From contig NZ_RJRZ01000008.1 in the NCBI RefSeq assembly GCF_003993775.1, forward strand, positions 96,334 to 160,333: a stretch of DNA of 64,000 nucleotides, read 5' to 3'. Both the position numbers and the translations under genes were made by a program. The notes below the pieces were generated by a model. The model was not told the DNA's origin, made no database searches, and saw nothing but the letters and a program-made list of their open reading frames with translations. Positions 18,452-29,515 of this stretch are shown here, piece by piece. Origin of the DNA: Frigidibacter oleivorans (GTDB lineage: Bacteria > Pseudomonadota > Alphaproteobacteria > Rhodobacterales > Rhodobacteraceae). Every line of letters begins with the position of its first letter. Position 1 is the first letter of the stretch.

Positions 18452-19722
18452 TCCGTCGTTCCGTTCAACAGGCGCCCGACCCGCGGGCTGCCGCCTTTGC
18501 CATCGTCGGACACCGCGCCGCCGCCGTCCCCCGCCTGCCGATCGTCCGGCCGCCGGGTGTCGTCGGCCGGATCGGCGGGGGCCGCCGCGTCGGGCCCGTG
18601 CTCCGCCGGGGCACCGTGCCGCGCCTGCGCGGCAGAGGCAACCCGCGCCGCGAGCCGATCCTGGAAATTCGACCGGGCGAGCTGGAAGGCGAGCTTGATC
18701 GCGGCCGAGACGCCGAGCGCGTCCGCGCCGCCATGCGACTTCACCACCGTGCCGTTCAGCCCGAGGAACACCCCGCCATTCACGCGCCGCGGGTCGATGC
18801 GCTTCTGCAGCCGGCCCAGCGAGGTCAGCGCGAGGAGCGCCGCGATCTTCGACAGGAAGGTGGCGTTGAACGCCTCTTTCAGGAAATCCGAGATCAGCTT
18901 GGCGGTGCCTTCGCCGGTCTTCAGCGCGATATTGCCGGTGAAGCCGTCGGTGACGATCACGTCCACCCGGGCCGAGGGCAGGTCGCCGCCCTCGACGAAG
19001 CCCACATAGTCGAACTGGCCCAGCCCCGTCGCCGAGGCGATCATGTCATTGGCGAGCTTCAGCTCGGCCCGGCCCTTGTGTTCCTCGGTGCCGACGTTCA
19101 GCAGGCCGACGCGCGGCCGCTGCAGGCCCAGCCCGTTGCGGGCATAGGAGGCGCCCATCAGCGCGTATTGCAGCAGATCCTCGGCATCGGCGCGGATATC
19201 GGCGCCCACGTCCAGCATGACGTTGAAGCCCTGCGGGTTGCGCGAGGGCCAGAGGCACGCGATGGCGGGGCGGTTGACGCCGGGCAGCTTGCGCAGGCGG
19301 ATCATCGACAGCGCCATCAGCGCGCCGGTATTGCCGCAGCTGACCGCGACCCGCGCCTCGCCGCGCTTGACGCATTCGATGGCCGACCACATCGAGGTGC
19401 CCTCGCCGTGGCGCATCACCTGGCTGGGCTTGTCGGTCATCTTCACCACGCCCTCGGCATGGCGGATTTCCAGCCGGCCCTGCAATTCCTTGCGGCGGCC
19501 GAGCAGACGTTCCAGTTCGGGCTTCGGCCCGTGGACGATGAAGGCGATGTCGGGGTTCTTCGCCGCCGACCGCTGGATGCCGGCGGCGACCGCCGCGGCG
19601 CCCCGGTCGCCGCCCATCGCGTCGACCGAGATCACGATCCGCTCTGCCGTCGCCCCCTCGCCGGCCCGGGTGAGGCCGCCGGCAGGGCGATCAGCGGCGT
19701 CAGGTCCGGTCGGGTGCGACAT
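18448..19722 (-). CDS. plsX: phosphate acyltransferase PlsX
   Basis: Makes acyl-phosphate from acyl-ACP, the donor for PlsY in phospholipid synthesis; a peripheral membrane enzyme. The 424 residues begin with a 25-residue variable lead, then VISVDAMGGDRGAAAV. Later come VSCGNTGALMA and VDVIVTDGFTGNIALKTGEGT. The family usually ends near residue 345-350. Here about 65 extra residues, rich in Ala, Asp, Pro and Gly, form a C-terminal tail that is probably disordered. rpmF lies 27 bases upstream. Confidence 0.94.
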   Translation of the reverse strand: MSHPTGPDAADRPAGGLTRAGEGATAERIVISVDAMGGDRGAAAVAAGIQRSAAKNPDIAFIVHGPKPELERLLGRRKELQGRLEIRHAEGVVKMTDKPSQVMRHGEGTSMWSAIECVKRGEARVAVSCGNTGALMALSMIRLRKLPGVNRPAIACLWPSRNPQGFNVMLDVGADIRADAEDLLQYALMGASYARNGLGLQRPRVGLLNVGTEEHKGRAELKLANDMIASATGLGQFDYVGFVEGGDLPSARVDVIVTDGFTGNIALKTGEGTAKLISDFLKEAFNATFLSKIAALLALTSLGRLQKRIDPRRVNGGVFLGLNGTVVKSHGGADALGVSAAIKLAFQLARSNFQDRLAARVASAAQARHGAPAEHGPDAAAPADPADDTRRPDDRQAGDGGGAVSDDGKGGSPRVGRLLNGTTE

Positions 19723-19749
19723 GTTCCGCGGCCAGTGGGTGGCGGCGGA

Positions 19750-19956
19750 TTACGCCGCGTCTTCGTCGAGATCGACTTCGTCGGCCTGCGCGACGACTTC
19801 GCGGCTGTCATAGTGACCGCAGGAGGCGCAGACGTGGTGCGGGCGCTTCAGCTCGCCGCAGTTCGAACATTCGGCGGGGTTCGACGCGACCAGCGCATCA
19901 TGGGCGCGGCGCATGTTGCGGCGGGACCGCGTGACTCGGTTCTGAGGGACAGCCAT
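19750..19956 (-). CDS. rpmF: 50S ribosomal protein L32
   Basis: The 68-residue ribosomal protein L32, with the basic N-terminus [20 protein letters not shown] and the zinc ribbon formed by CSNC and CASC. The acidic end ([10 protein letters not shown]) is usual in alphaproteobacteria. It heads the rpmF-plsX-fabH unit as in many bacteria, linking ribosome and lipid synthesis. Confidence 0.95.
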   Translation of the reverse strand: MAVPQNRVTRSRRNMRRAHDALVASNPAECSNCGELKRPHHVCASCGHYDSREVVAQADEVDLDEDAA

Positions 19957-19976
19957 GTCTCGACCTCGGGTCTGAG

Positions 19977-20012
19977 GGGGGCAGGCCCCCGTGGATTTCT
20001 GGGGCAAGCCCC
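19977..20012 (-). promoter_or_regulatory. two tandem hairpins in the rpmF leader
   Basis: Two adjacent GC-rich inverted repeats (19977-19982 with 19985-19990, and 20001-20005 with 20008-20012) lie in the untranslated leader, 20-55 bases before the rpmF start. They could be an attenuator or an L32 autoregulatory structure, but that is inference only. Confidence 0.35.
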
Positions 20013-20084
20013 TGTTTGTGCAAGGTTTCGCAGGTTCCGGCCCACTGGCGCGGAGGGCGAACCCGATGCGTGAATGAGGCCGGG

Positions 20085-20112
20085 AACATACTCGGATTCC
20101 CCGGCGGCGCAA
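20085..20112 (-). promoter_or_regulatory. candidate sigma-70 promoter of rpmF-plsX-fabH
   Basis: On the minus strand TTGCGC (20107-20112) and TATGTT (20085-20090) are 16 bases apart, between yceD and rpmF. This gives a leader of about 120 bases before rpmF. Confidence 0.5.
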
Positions 20113-20190
20113 GTCTTTTCTGGCGCCCTTCTAGCGGGGGTGGCGGGGCCTGTCCAGCAGGCTCCCGCCGGGGGCTCGTTTGCCCGCAAG

Positions 20191-20847
20191 TCATTGGCGG
20201 GGCTTGTCCCCCGGCTCCCCTTCGCCGGGTGCCGAGGGGTCCTCGCCCGCGTCGTCCTCGCCCGCGCCGTCACCGTCCGTGCCGTCGCGGCGCATCAGGT
20301 CGGCCAGCCGGGCGAAGGGGCGCAACTTCTCCTCGACGATCGGTTCGGCGCCGGGCGGGGTGGCCTGCACCGCCCCCAGTTCCGCGTTGCCGGCGCGGGG
20401 ATAGGGCGGCAGAGCCAGCGCCAGCGCCTCGGCCATCACCGTGCCCGCGTCGATCACCGCCGGCAGCGGCTCGGCGCTGTCATCTTCCGGCACTTCCATC
20501 TCTTCCGCCTCGGGTTCCGGCATGTCGGCGAGGAAGCGCCGCTCGACCGGTTCCGACAGACGGGTGGTCACCGGGGTGAGGGTGACGACGCAGGGCTGCA
20601 CCACCGTGGCCTGCAGCGTCGCGGTCAGGTGCCAATCGCTGCGGCCCTTGGGCGACAGCTCGCCGCGGAAGCTCAGGCGCGGGATGTCGCTGATCCCCAG
20701 TTCGGCAGCCAGCGCCGCGCGCGCCTCGGCTCCGGGCTCATGGGTGAAGCGGGTGGGCTTTCTCGCCGCAAGGTCGCTGACCCGGAAGGGCAGGGACCAC
20801 GGCGTCCGGCCGGCGGGCGGGGTGGGGCGCTGGCTGCGGTCGGACAT
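20191..20847 (-). CDS. yceD: YceD/DUF177 family protein
   Basis: A 218-residue member of the YceD (DUF177) family, whose gene almost always lies upstream of rpmF. In plants and bacteria relatives are linked to 23S rRNA accumulation. Visible features are the N-terminal PWSLPFRVSDLAARKPTRF and the core QATVVQPCVVTLTPVTTRLSEPVERRFL with its single conserved Cys. The acidic loop EAEEMEVPEDDSAEPLP follows, and the C-terminal tail is acidic and Gly/Asp-rich. The start at 20847 is chosen from homologue length. It diverges from bamE. Confidence 0.85.
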   Translation of the reverse strand: MSDRSQRPTPPAGRTPWSLPFRVSDLAARKPTRFTHEPGAEARAALAAELGISDIPRLSFRGELSPKGRSDWHLTATLQATVVQPCVVTLTPVTTRLSEPVERRFLADMPEPEAEEMEVPEDDSAEPLPAVIDAGTVMAEALALALPPYPRAGNAELGAVQATPPGAEPIVEEKLRPFARLADLMRRDGTDGDGAGEDDAGEDPSAPGEGEPGDKPRQ

Positions 20848-21070
20848 CGGGTTCTCCTTTGGGTTGCGTGGTGGCTGTGGCGCCCCTGCCGCCGGGGGCA
20901 AGGCGGCCCCTCGGCACGGGGGCGTGACCGGGTGCCAGACCGGGGCGGGGGCGCGCAACGGCTTGAAGGCGGGGCCATGCTTGTTGTAAGCCGCTTAGGA
21001 GGCAAGAGCCGGCAAGGCAAGAGCCGCGGCGCGGGAACCCCCGTGCCCTGCGGCGGGGGCAGGAGCAGGA

Positions 21071-21550
21071 ATGATCGGCATCGGACGGATCGTGGGCAAC
21101 CTCGGGGGCAGACTCGGGCTCGTCCTGGCGGTCGCTGGCATGTCGCTGACGCTGTCGGCCTGCGCCTCGGTCTATCGCAATCATGGCTATGTGCCTTCGG
21201 ACGATCAGCTGGCGCTGCTGGAAGTCGGCCGCGACACGCGCGACACGGTGGGCGATTTCGTCGGCCGCCCCGCCTCGTCCGGCGTGCTGGCGGAAGGCGG
21301 CTGGTACTATGTCGGCAGCCGCTGGCGGGAATCGGGCTGGCGCAAGCCCGAGGAGATTTCCCGCGAGGTGGTGGCGATCACCTTCGCCGAGGACGGCACC
21401 GTCGCGAATATCGAGCGCTTCGGGCTGGAGCGCGGGCAGGTGGTGCCGCTGTCGCGCCGCGTGACCGACAGCAATATCCGCGGTGTCACCTTCCTCGGCC
21501 AGCTGCTGAGCAGCGTGGGCAACGTCCGGGCCGACGACTTCATCCAGTAA
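21071..21550 (+). CDS. bamE: outer membrane protein assembly factor BamE (SmpA/OmlA)
   Basis: A lipoprotein of the BAM complex that inserts beta-barrels into the outer membrane. The 159 residues begin with a long signal peptide ending in the lipobox LSAC (Cys31). The SmpA/OmlA fold then shows GYVPSDDQLALLEVGRDTRDTVGDFVGRP, followed by a GGWYYVGSRWRE strand. The C-terminal extension FLGQLLSSVGNVRADDFIQ is typical of alphaproteobacterial BamE. Copy 4 of the intergenic element follows. Confidence 0.9.
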   Translation: MIGIGRIVGNLGGRLGLVLAVAGMSLTLSACASVYRNHGYVPSDDQLALLEVGRDTRDTVGDFVGRPASSGVLAEGGWYYVGSRWRESGWRKPEEISREVVAITFAEDGTVANIERFGLERGQVVPLSRRVTDSNIRGVTFLGQLLSSVGNVRADDFIQ

Positions 21551-21567
21551 GGAAGCCCGGCGGGGAA

Positions 21568-21618
21568 GGGGGCGCTGCCCCCCGGCCGCCGGTGCAGCCG
21601 CCCCCCGGGATGGTCGGA
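21568..21618 (+). repeat. two-hairpin intergenic element, copy 4 (degenerate)
   Basis: Hairpin A (21568-21573 with 21577-21582, loop GCT), a GGCCGCCGGTGCAGCC region in place of hairpin B, then CCCCCCGGGATGGTCGG, a diverged CCCGGGATATTT box. It lies 17 bases after the bamE stop, between convergent genes. Confidence 0.6.
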
Positions 21619-21639
21619 TCGGCGGCGGGGGGCCTTTGG

Positions 21640-22062
21640 CTATTCGGCCGCCGCCTTGCCCTCCGCCTCGGGCTCGAACTCCAGCGCCACGCCGTTGATG
21701 CAATAGCGCAGGCCGCCCGCGTCGCGCGGCCCGTCGGGGAAGACATGCCCCAGATGCGCGCCGCAGTTGGAACAGGTGACCTCGACCCGGCGCATGCCGT
21801 GGCTCAGATCCTCGTGCTCGTCCACCGCCTTGGCATCGGCGGGCGCGGTGAACGAGGGCCAGCCGCAGCCCGAGTCGTATTTCGTGTCCTTGGTGAACAG
21901 CTTCTGGCCGCAGCAGACGCAGTGGAACACCCCGGCCCCGGGGGCGAAGCCCGGATGGCTGAACGGGCGTTCGGTCGCGGCCTGCCGCGTCACCCGGAAG
22001 GTGAGCTCGTCGCCCAGTTCCTCGCGCCATTCCGCGTCGGTCTTTTCGATCTTCGGCGCCAT
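21640..22062 (-). CDS. msrB: peptide-methionine (R)-S-oxide reductase
   Basis: Repairs the R-epimer of methionine sulfoxide in proteins. The 140 residues contain the structural zinc cysteines CVCC and CSNC, the substrate motif GWPSF, and the catalytic Cys in [11 protein letters not shown]. There is no signal peptide, so it is cytoplasmic. The start [12 protein letters not shown] at 22062 fits the family. It diverges from olsB with a 136-base spacer. Confidence 0.95.
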   Translation of the reverse strand: MAPKIEKTDAEWREELGDELTFRVTRQAATERPFSHPGFAPGAGVFHCVCCGQKLFTKDTKYDSGCGWPSFTAPADAKAVDEHEDLSHGMRRVEVTCSNCGAHLGHVFPDGPRDAGGLRYCINGVALEFEPEAEGKAAAE

Positions 22063-22198
22063 GTCGGCTGCTCCTTTCCGTGCTGAGGGGGCCGGCATCC
22101 GTCGTGATCCGGTCACATCTGGTGTATATAGGAGCGCGACCACATATCCACAGGTGCCCGCCGGGGATGGCGCGGCCTTGCAGGCGGAAGGAAAGGTC

Positions 22199-22963
22199 AT
22201 GCTGTCGCTGCGCCGGGGCCGCTATCAGGCCCGCTTTGCCGAAACCGCGGCCGACCTCGCCGCAGCACAGGGGCTGCGCTGGCTGGCCTTCCGCGCCAAT
22301 CGCGGGCTCGATGCCGCGGCGGAGGGTCAGGCGGGGCTCGACCTCGACAGTTTCGACCCGGCCTGCCGGCATGTGCTGGTGGAAGAGACTCGGACGGGCA
22401 CGCTGGTCTGCTGCTTTCGCCTGTTGCCGCTGGCGCGCGGGGGCGAGATCGGGCGCAGCTATTCGGCGCAGTATTACGAACTGTCGGCGCTCGAATCCTT
22501 CGACGGGCCGATGGTCGAGATGGGGCGCTTCTGCATCCATCCCGACTGGCACGACCCAGACATCCTGCGCGTCGCCTGGGGCGCGATGACCCGCTTCGTC
22601 GACGACGAGGGGGTGGAGATGCTGTTCGGCTGTTCCAGCTTCATGGGCACGGATACAGAGGCCTATCTGGATGCCTTCGCGATGCTGAAGGACCGCCATC
22701 TTGCGCCCAAACGCTGGCTGCCCCGCGTGAAGGCGCCGAACGTCTTCCGCTTCGCGCAGCGGCTGAAGCTGCGCAAGCCCGATGCCAAGCGGGCGATGCT
22801 GGGGATGCCGCCGCTCTTGCGGACCTATCTGCTGATGGGGGGCTGGGTCAGCGACCATGCGGTGGTCGACCGCGACCTGAACACGCTGCATGTCTTCACC
22901 GGGCTGGAAATCCGCGCGATCCCGCCTTCGCGCGCGCGGCTCTTGCGCGGCGTCGCCGGCTAG
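22199..22963 (+). CDS. olsB: L-ornithine N(alpha)-acyltransferase
   Basis: OlsB forms lyso-ornithine lipid by transferring a 3-hydroxyacyl chain from ACP to ornithine, the first step of phosphate-free membrane lipid synthesis. The 254 residues show the GNAT-like family pattern [45 protein letters not shown] and [10 protein letters not shown]. The start at 22199 has a purine-rich GGAAGGAAAGG just upstream. The partner olsA, which adds the second acyl chain and often lies next to olsB, is not in the window. Confidence 0.9.
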   Translation: MLSLRRGRYQARFAETAADLAAAQGLRWLAFRANRGLDAAAEGQAGLDLDSFDPACRHVLVEETRTGTLVCCFRLLPLARGGEIGRSYSAQYYELSALESFDGPMVEMGRFCIHPDWHDPDILRVAWGAMTRFVDDEGVEMLFGCSSFMGTDTEAYLDAFAMLKDRHLAPKRWLPRVKAPNVFRFAQRLKLRKPDAKRAMLGMPPLLRTYLLMGGWVSDHAVVDRDLNTLHVFTGLEIRAIPPSRARLLRGVAG

Positions 22964-23025
22964 TCGCCGCCGCCGGCCAATGCGGCGTTGCGGCGGCGGC
23001 GGCGGAATGCCACTCTCCCCCGAAC

Positions 23026-23054
23026 TGGACTTCTCGGGGCGGGGCGGCTACAAA
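23026..23054 (+). promoter_or_regulatory. candidate promoter of zwf-pgl-pgi
   Basis: TGGACT (23026-23031) and TACAAA (23049-23054) are 17 bases apart. This predicts a transcript start near 23061, directly on the palindromic operator, and a leader of about 30 bases before the zwf ATG. Confidence 0.5.
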
Positions 23055-23060
23055 CGCGCC

Positions 23061-23072
23061 GTTAGCGCTAAC
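23061..23072 (+). promoter_or_regulatory. palindromic operator GTTAGCGCTAAC upstream of zwf
   Basis: A perfect 12-bp palindrome immediately downstream of the candidate -10 box and 18 bases before the zwf start. A near-identical site lies in the edd promoter at 29654-29665. The TAGCGCTA core is typical of LacI-family operators. In Rhodobacter the LacI-type regulator CceR controls Entner-Doudoroff genes, so it is the obvious candidate; the regulator gene is not in the window. Confidence 0.75.
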
Positions 23073-23090
23073 CGACGGGTGGAGCAGCCG

Positions 23091-24605
23091 ATGCGGGATG
23101 CGGGGATGACGGCAGGGACGGGGTCCTTGACAGCGATGGGGGCTCAGATGGTGTCGCGCGTGATTCCGGTCGACCGGTTCGACCTTGTGATCTTCGGCGG
23201 GACCGGCGATCTGGCGCGGCGCAAGATCTTTCCCGGGCTCTACCGGCGCTTTCTCGCCGGGCAGATCCCGGCCGAGGCGCGGATCATCGGCGCCGCCCGG
23301 TCGGATCTGGACGACGCGTCCTTCCGCCAGTCGGTGGCCGAGGCCATCGACGAATTCGTCGGCCCCGCCAAGCGGGATGCCGCCGCCATCCAGGGCTTTC
23401 TCGAACGCATCCGCTATGTCGCGGTCGATGCGCGGGGCGAGGAGGGCTGGGCGCAGCTTGCCACGATGGTGCGCCCGGATGTGGTCAGCGCCTTCTACAT
23501 GTCGGTGGCGCCCGCGCTGTTCGGCGACCTGGCCGAGCGGCTGAAGCTGCACGGCATCGCCCGCGCCGACAGCCGGATCGTGGTGGAAAAGCCCTTCGGC
23601 CGCGATCTCGACTCGGCCAGGGCGCTGAACGCAACGCTCGCCGCGCATTTCGACGAACGCCAGATCTACCGCATCGACCACTACCTCGGGAAAGAGACGG
23701 TACAGAACCTGATGGCGGTGCGCTTCGCCAACATCCTGTTCGAGCCGCTGTGGAACGCGCAATACGTCGATCACGTGCAGATCACTGTGGCCGAGACGGT
23801 GGGCGTGGGCGGGCGCGGCAGCTATTATGACAGGTCGGGCGCCATGCGGGACATGGTGCAGAACCACCTGATGCAGCTTCTGTGCCTGATCGCGATGGAG
23901 GCGCCCTATCACTTCGATCCCGACGCGGTGCGGGACGAGAAGCTGAAGGTGATCCGCGCGCTGCAACCCGTGGGCCCCGACGACATCGTGCGCGGGCAGT
24001 ACCGGGCGCGGGGCGGCGAGCCCGGCTATCTGGACGATGCCGAAAACCCCGCCAGCCGCACCGAAAGCTATATCGCGCTGAAGGTGCATGTCGCCAACTG
24101 GCGCTGGAAGGGCACGCCCTTCTACCTGCGCACCGGCAAGCGGCTGCGGGCGCGGACATCGGAAATCGCCATCACCTTCAAGGAACCGCCGCATTCGATC
24201 TTCGACGAGGCGGGCGGCGACTGGCGCGAGAACGTGCTGGTGATCCGGCTGCAGCCGAACGAGGGCATGAACCTGCGGGTGATGATCAAGGAACCGGGGC
24301 CGGGCGGCATGCGTCTGGTGCAGGTGCCGCTCGACATGTCCTTCGCCGAGGCATTGGGCGAGGACGGGGCCGACATTCCCGATGCCTATGAACGGCTGAT
24401 CATGGACGTGATCCGCGGCAACCAGACCCTGTTCATGCGCGGCGACGAGGTCGAGGCCGCCTGGGCCTGGACCGACCCGGTGATCGCCGGATGGGAGGCG
24501 CGGGGCGACCGGCCGCAGGGTTACGATCCCGGCTCCTCGGGGCCGGAGGACGCGCTGATGCTGATCCACCGGGACGGGCGGCGCTGGCGGGAGATACAGG
24601 AATGA
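23091..24605 (+). CDS. zwf: glucose-6-phosphate 1-dehydrogenase
   Basis: Oxidises glucose-6-phosphate to 6-phosphogluconolactone, the entry to the Entner-Doudoroff and pentose phosphate routes. The Rossmann motif is VIFGGTGDLARRK, and the active-site signature RIDHYLGKETVQN holds the catalytic His. VEKPFGRDLDSA and YLRTGKRL bind substrate. The start at 23091 (504 residues) is chosen because GGAG lies 6 bases upstream and it fits the promoter position. MVSRVIPVDRF at 23148 is an alternative 19 residues shorter. Its stop overlaps the pgl start as ATGA. Confidence 0.95.
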   Translation: MRDAGMTAGTGSLTAMGAQMVSRVIPVDRFDLVIFGGTGDLARRKIFPGLYRRFLAGQIPAEARIIGAARSDLDDASFRQSVAEAIDEFVGPAKRDAAAIQGFLERIRYVAVDARGEEGWAQLATMVRPDVVSAFYMSVAPALFGDLAERLKLHGIARADSRIVVEKPFGRDLDSARALNATLAAHFDERQIYRIDHYLGKETVQNLMAVRFANILFEPLWNAQYVDHVQITVAETVGVGGRGSYYDRSGAMRDMVQNHLMQLLCLIAMEAPYHFDPDAVRDEKLKVIRALQPVGPDDIVRGQYRARGGEPGYLDDAENPASRTESYIALKVHVANWRWKGTPFYLRTGKRLRARTSEIAITFKEPPHSIFDEAGGDWRENVLVIRLQPNEGMNLRVMIKEPGPGGMRLVQVPLDMSFAEALGEDGADIPDAYERLIMDVIRGNQTLFMRGDEVEAAWAWTDPVIAGWEARGDRPQGYDPGSSGPEDALMLIHRDGRRWREIQE

Positions 24606-25273
24606 AATTCGTCGAATACCCCGATCGCGAGGCGCTTTACATGGGGCTGGCCGACCGGCTGTCCTCGGAACTGGGCGAGACGCTGCGGCTGGAGGGGCGC
24701 GCGAGCCTCTGCGTGCCGGGCGGCAGCACGCCGGGGCCGGTTTTCGACCTCCTGTCGGCCTCGCGGCTCGACTGGGACAAGGTGACGGTGTTCCTGAACG
24801 ACGAACGCTGGGTGCCGGAAAGCTCGGAACGGTCCAACGGGCGGCTGCTGAGGAACCGGCTGCTGGTGGAACGCGCGGCGGCGGCGACGGTGCTGCCGCT
24901 CTATGCCGATACGCCCGAACCCGAGGCCGCGATCCCCGACCTCGCCGCGGCGGTCGAGGCGCAACTGCCGATCTCGGTGCTTCTGCTGGGCATGGGCGCG
25001 GACATGCATACCGCCTCGCTGTTCCCCGGCGCGGATCGTCTGGCCGAGGCGCTGGCGCCCGATGCGCCGGTGCTGGTGCCGATGCGGGCGCCGGGGGCCG
25101 AGGAAGCGCGGGTGACGCTGTCGGCACGGGTGCTGTCGGCGGCGCTGCGCATCCATGTGCTGATCACCGGCGAGGACAAGCGCGCCGCGCTGGAAGAGGC
25201 GCGCGGCCTGCCGCCCGAGACGGCGCCGATCCGCGCGCTGCTGTCCGACGCCACGGTGCATTGGGCCGCCTGA
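24602..25273 (+). CDS. pgl: 6-phosphogluconolactonase
   Basis: Hydrolyses 6-phosphogluconolactone to 6-phosphogluconate, the step after Zwf. The 223 residues of the DevB/SOL type contain VPGGSTPGPVFDLL, VFLNDERWVPESSERSN and the LLGMGADMHTASLFPG motif. The ATG at 24602 overlaps the zwf stop by 4 bases, so product stoichiometry is probably coupled. Confidence 0.94.
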   Translation: MKFVEYPDREALYMGLADRLSSELGETLRLEGRASLCVPGGSTPGPVFDLLSASRLDWDKVTVFLNDERWVPESSERSNGRLLRNRLLVERAAAATVLPLYADTPEPEAAIPDLAAAVEAQLPISVLLLGMGADMHTASLFPGADRLAEALAPDAPVLVPMRAPGAEEARVTLSARVLSAALRIHVLITGEDKRAALEEARGLPPETAPIRALLSDATVHWAA

Positions 25274-25318
25274 TCCCGTCCGAACCCCTTCCGCCCCCTT
25301 CAGCCGCGAGACCCGACG

Positions 25319-26950
<1,632 letters not shown>

Positions 26951-26958
26951 GGGCGGGC

Positions 26959-27024
26959 GAGGGGGCGCTGCCCCCTCTTGGCCGTGCCGGCCAATTCACC
27001 CCCGGGATATTTGGGTCAGCCGCA
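26959..27024 (+). repeat. two-hairpin intergenic element, copy 5
   Basis: Hairpin A (26959-26966 with 26970-26977, stem GAGGGGGC, loop GCT), hairpin B (26980-26984 with 26988-26992), then ACCCCCGGGATATTT. It lies between the convergent pgi and eda genes. Confidence 0.75.
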
Positions 27025-27039
27025 GGGGCCGCCCGGCGC

Positions 27040-27681
27040 TCAGCCGCGCAGGGCCGCCGCCTCGCGCGCCAGCGCCTCGACCGCGGACCAGTTGCCCGCC
27101 GCCATCTCGGCCCTGGGCGCGACCCAGCTGCCGCCCACGCAGATCACGTTCGGCAGCGACAGGTAATCGCGGGCGTTCTTCAGGCTGACGCCGCCGGTGG
27201 GGCAGAAGGCCGCCTGCGGCAGCGGGCCGTAAAGCGCCTTCAGCGCCGCGGCGCCGCCGACATTTTCGGCGGGGAAGAACTTCATCGCGGTATAGCCCGC
27301 CTCCAGCAGCGTCATCACCTCGGTCGCGGTGGCGACGCCGGCCAGCAGCGGCAGGCCTTCATCCTCGCAGGCGGCGATCAGCGCGGGGGTGGCGCCGGGT
27401 GAGACGCCGAAGGTGGCGCCCGCGGCCTTCGCGGCCTTCACATCCGCGGACGTCAGCAGCGTGCCCGCCCCGACCTGCCCGCCTTCGACCGCCGCCATCG
27501 CCCGGATCGCGTCGAGCGCGACCGGCGTGCGCAGCGTCACCTCCAGCGCGGGCAGCCCGCCCGCCACCATGGCGCGCGCCAGCGGTTCGGCATGGGCGAG
27601 ATCCTCGATCACCAGCACCGGGACGACGGGGGCGAGGGCACAGATGCGGCGGGCCTCGGCGCTTTGTTCGGCGGGGGTCAT
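27040..27681 (-). CDS. eda: KDPG aldolase (2-dehydro-3-deoxyphosphogluconate aldolase)
   Basis: Splits 2-keto-3-deoxy-6-phosphogluconate to pyruvate and glyceraldehyde-3-phosphate, the last Entner-Doudoroff step. The 213-residue class I aldolase has LEVTLRTP with the catalytic Glu and [13 protein letters not shown] with the Schiff-base Lys, and FCPTGGV binds phosphate. It follows edd by 28 bases, so they form one transcription unit under the edd promoter. Confidence 0.95.
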   Translation of the reverse strand: MTPAEQSAEARRICALAPVVPVLVIEDLAHAEPLARAMVAGGLPALEVTLRTPVALDAIRAMAAVEGGQVGAGTLLTSADVKAAKAAGATFGVSPGATPALIAACEDEGLPLLAGVATATEVMTLLEAGYTAMKFFPAENVGGAAALKALYGPLPQAAFCPTGGVSLKNARDYLSLPNVICVGGSWVAPRAEMAAGNWSAVEALAREAAALRG

Positions 27682-27709
27682 GGGCAAGTCTCCTTCAGGA
27701 TGGCGGCGA

Positions 27710-29515
27710 TCAGACGACGACCGCCGCGCCTTCGGTGGCGGGGCCGACGGTGCGGCGGAAGGCCTCGAACAATTCGCGGCCGATGCCGTGGCGGTTGGCG
27801 GAGAGGTCGGCGGTGACCGGCACACGGGTGTCGAACCCCGGTTCCAGCACCTCCAGACGTCCCGCCACCGCGTCGAGCCGCATCCGGTCGCCGTCCTGCA
27901 GCCGGGCGAGCGGGCCGCCCGCCGCCGCCTCGGGGCTGACATGGATCGCGGCGGGAACCTTGCCGCTGGCGCCCGACATGCGGCCGTCGGTGACCAGCGC
28001 CACCCGCAGGCCCCGATCCTGCAGCACCGCCAGCGTCGGTGTCAGCGAATGCAGTTCCGGCATGCCGTTGGCCTGCGGCCCCTGGAAGCGGACCACGACG
28101 ATGGTGTCCTCGGTGAACTCGCCGCGCTTGAAGGCGGCCTTGACCTCTTCCTGATCGGCGAAGACGCGGGCCTTCGCCTCGATCACATGGCGTTCGGGCG
28201 CCACGGCCGAGATCTTGATGACCCCCCGGCCCAGATTGCCGGACAGCTGCCGCAGGCCGCCGGTCTTCTGGAACGGGTCCGTGGCGGGGCGCAGGATCTT
28301 GTCGTTCTGCGTGGCCGCGGGCCCGTCTTCCCAGACCAGATGGCCGTCGCGCAGCTTCGGCTCGGCGGTATAGCGCGACAGCCCGTCGCCTGCGATCGTC
28401 ACCACGTCGTCATGCAGCAGCCCCGCCTCCAGCAGCTCGCCGATCATGTATTGCAGGCCCCCGGCGGCGTGGAAGTGGTTCACATCGGCCAGACCGTTGG
28501 GATAGACCTTGGCCATCAGCGGCACCACCTGCGAGACGGCGTCGAAATCCTCGATGTCCAGAAGGATGCCCGCCGCCCGCGCCATCGCCGGCATGTGCAG
28601 CACGAGGTTGGTGGACCCGCCGGTGGCCATCAGCCCGACCAGCCCGTTGACGAAGGCGCGTTCGTCCAGCACCCGGCCGGCGGGGCGGTAGTCGTTGCCA
28701 AGCGCGGTGATCTGCGCCGCCCGTTCCACCCCGGCCACGGTCAGCGCGTCGCGCAGCGGCGTGTTGGGGTTGACGAAGCTTGCCCCCGGCAGGTGCAGGC
28801 CCATGAACTCCATCAGCATCTGGTTGGTGTTGGCGGTGCCGTAGAAGGTGCAGGTGCCCGGGCCGTGATAGCTGGCCATTTCCGACCGCATCAGTTCGTC
28901 GCGGCCGACCTCGCCCGTCGCGAACTTCTGCCGGACCTTGGCCTTTTCGTCATTGGGCAGGCCCGAGGTCATCGGCCCCGCCGGCAGGAACACCGCAGGG
29001 ATATGGCCGAAGGTGGCGGCGGCGATGATCAGGCCGGGTACAATCTTGTCGCAGACGCCGAGGAAAAGCGCCGCGTCATAGGTGTTGTGGCTGAGAGAGA
29101 CGCCCGCCGCGAGCGCGATCACGTCGCGCGAGAACAGCGACAGTTCCATCCCCGTCTGTCCCTGGGTGACGCCGTCGCACATCGCGGGCACCCCCCCCGC
29201 CACCTGCGCGGTCGCGCCCGCGGCCCGGGCGGCGGCGCGGATCAGGTCGGGGAAGCGTTCATAGGGCTGATGCGCCGACAGCATGTCGTTATAGGCGGTG
29301 ACGATGCCGATATTGGGCAGCCGGCCCTCGGCCAGTGCCGCCTTGTCCTCACCCATCGCGGCATAGGCATGGGCCTGGTTGCCGCAGGCGAGGTGGCCCC
29401 GGGCGGGGCCGGCCTCGGCGGCGCGGCCCATGCGGTCGAGATAGGCGGCGCGGCTGGCGGCGGAACGAACGCGGATCCGGTCGGTGACGGCGGCGATGGC
29501 GGGGTGAATCGGCAT
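27710..29515 (-). CDS. edd: phosphogluconate dehydratase
   Basis: Dehydrates 6-phosphogluconate to KDPG, the committed Entner-Doudoroff step. The 601 residues of the IlvD/Edd family contain the [4Fe-4S] cysteines in HLACGNQAH (start), [18 protein letters not shown] and [24 protein letters not shown] is at the C-terminus. The ATG at 29515 is the family start ([14 protein letters not shown]). Upstream lies a promoter with an embedded LacI-type operator. Confidence 0.95.
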   Translation of the reverse strand: MPIHPAIAAVTDRIRVRSAASRAAYLDRMGRAAEAGPARGHLACGNQAHAYAAMGEDKAALAEGRLPNIGIVTAYNDMLSAHQPYERFPDLIRAAARAAGATAQVAGGVPAMCDGVTQGQTGMELSLFSRDVIALAAGVSLSHNTYDAALFLGVCDKIVPGLIIAAATFGHIPAVFLPAGPMTSGLPNDEKAKVRQKFATGEVGRDELMRSEMASYHGPGTCTFYGTANTNQMLMEFMGLHLPGASFVNPNTPLRDALTVAGVERAAQITALGNDYRPAGRVLDERAFVNGLVGLMATGGSTNLVLHMPAMARAAGILLDIEDFDAVSQVVPLMAKVYPNGLADVNHFHAAGGLQYMIGELLEAGLLHDDVVTIAGDGLSRYTAEPKLRDGHLVWEDGPAATQNDKILRPATDPFQKTGGLRQLSGNLGRGVIKISAVAPERHVIEAKARVFADQEEVKAAFKRGEFTEDTIVVVRFQGPQANGMPELHSLTPTLAVLQDRGLRVALVTDGRMSGASGKVPAAIHVSPEAAAGGPLARLQDGDRMRLDAVAGRLEVLEPGFDTRVPVTADLSANRHGIGRELFEAFRRTVGPATEGAAVVV

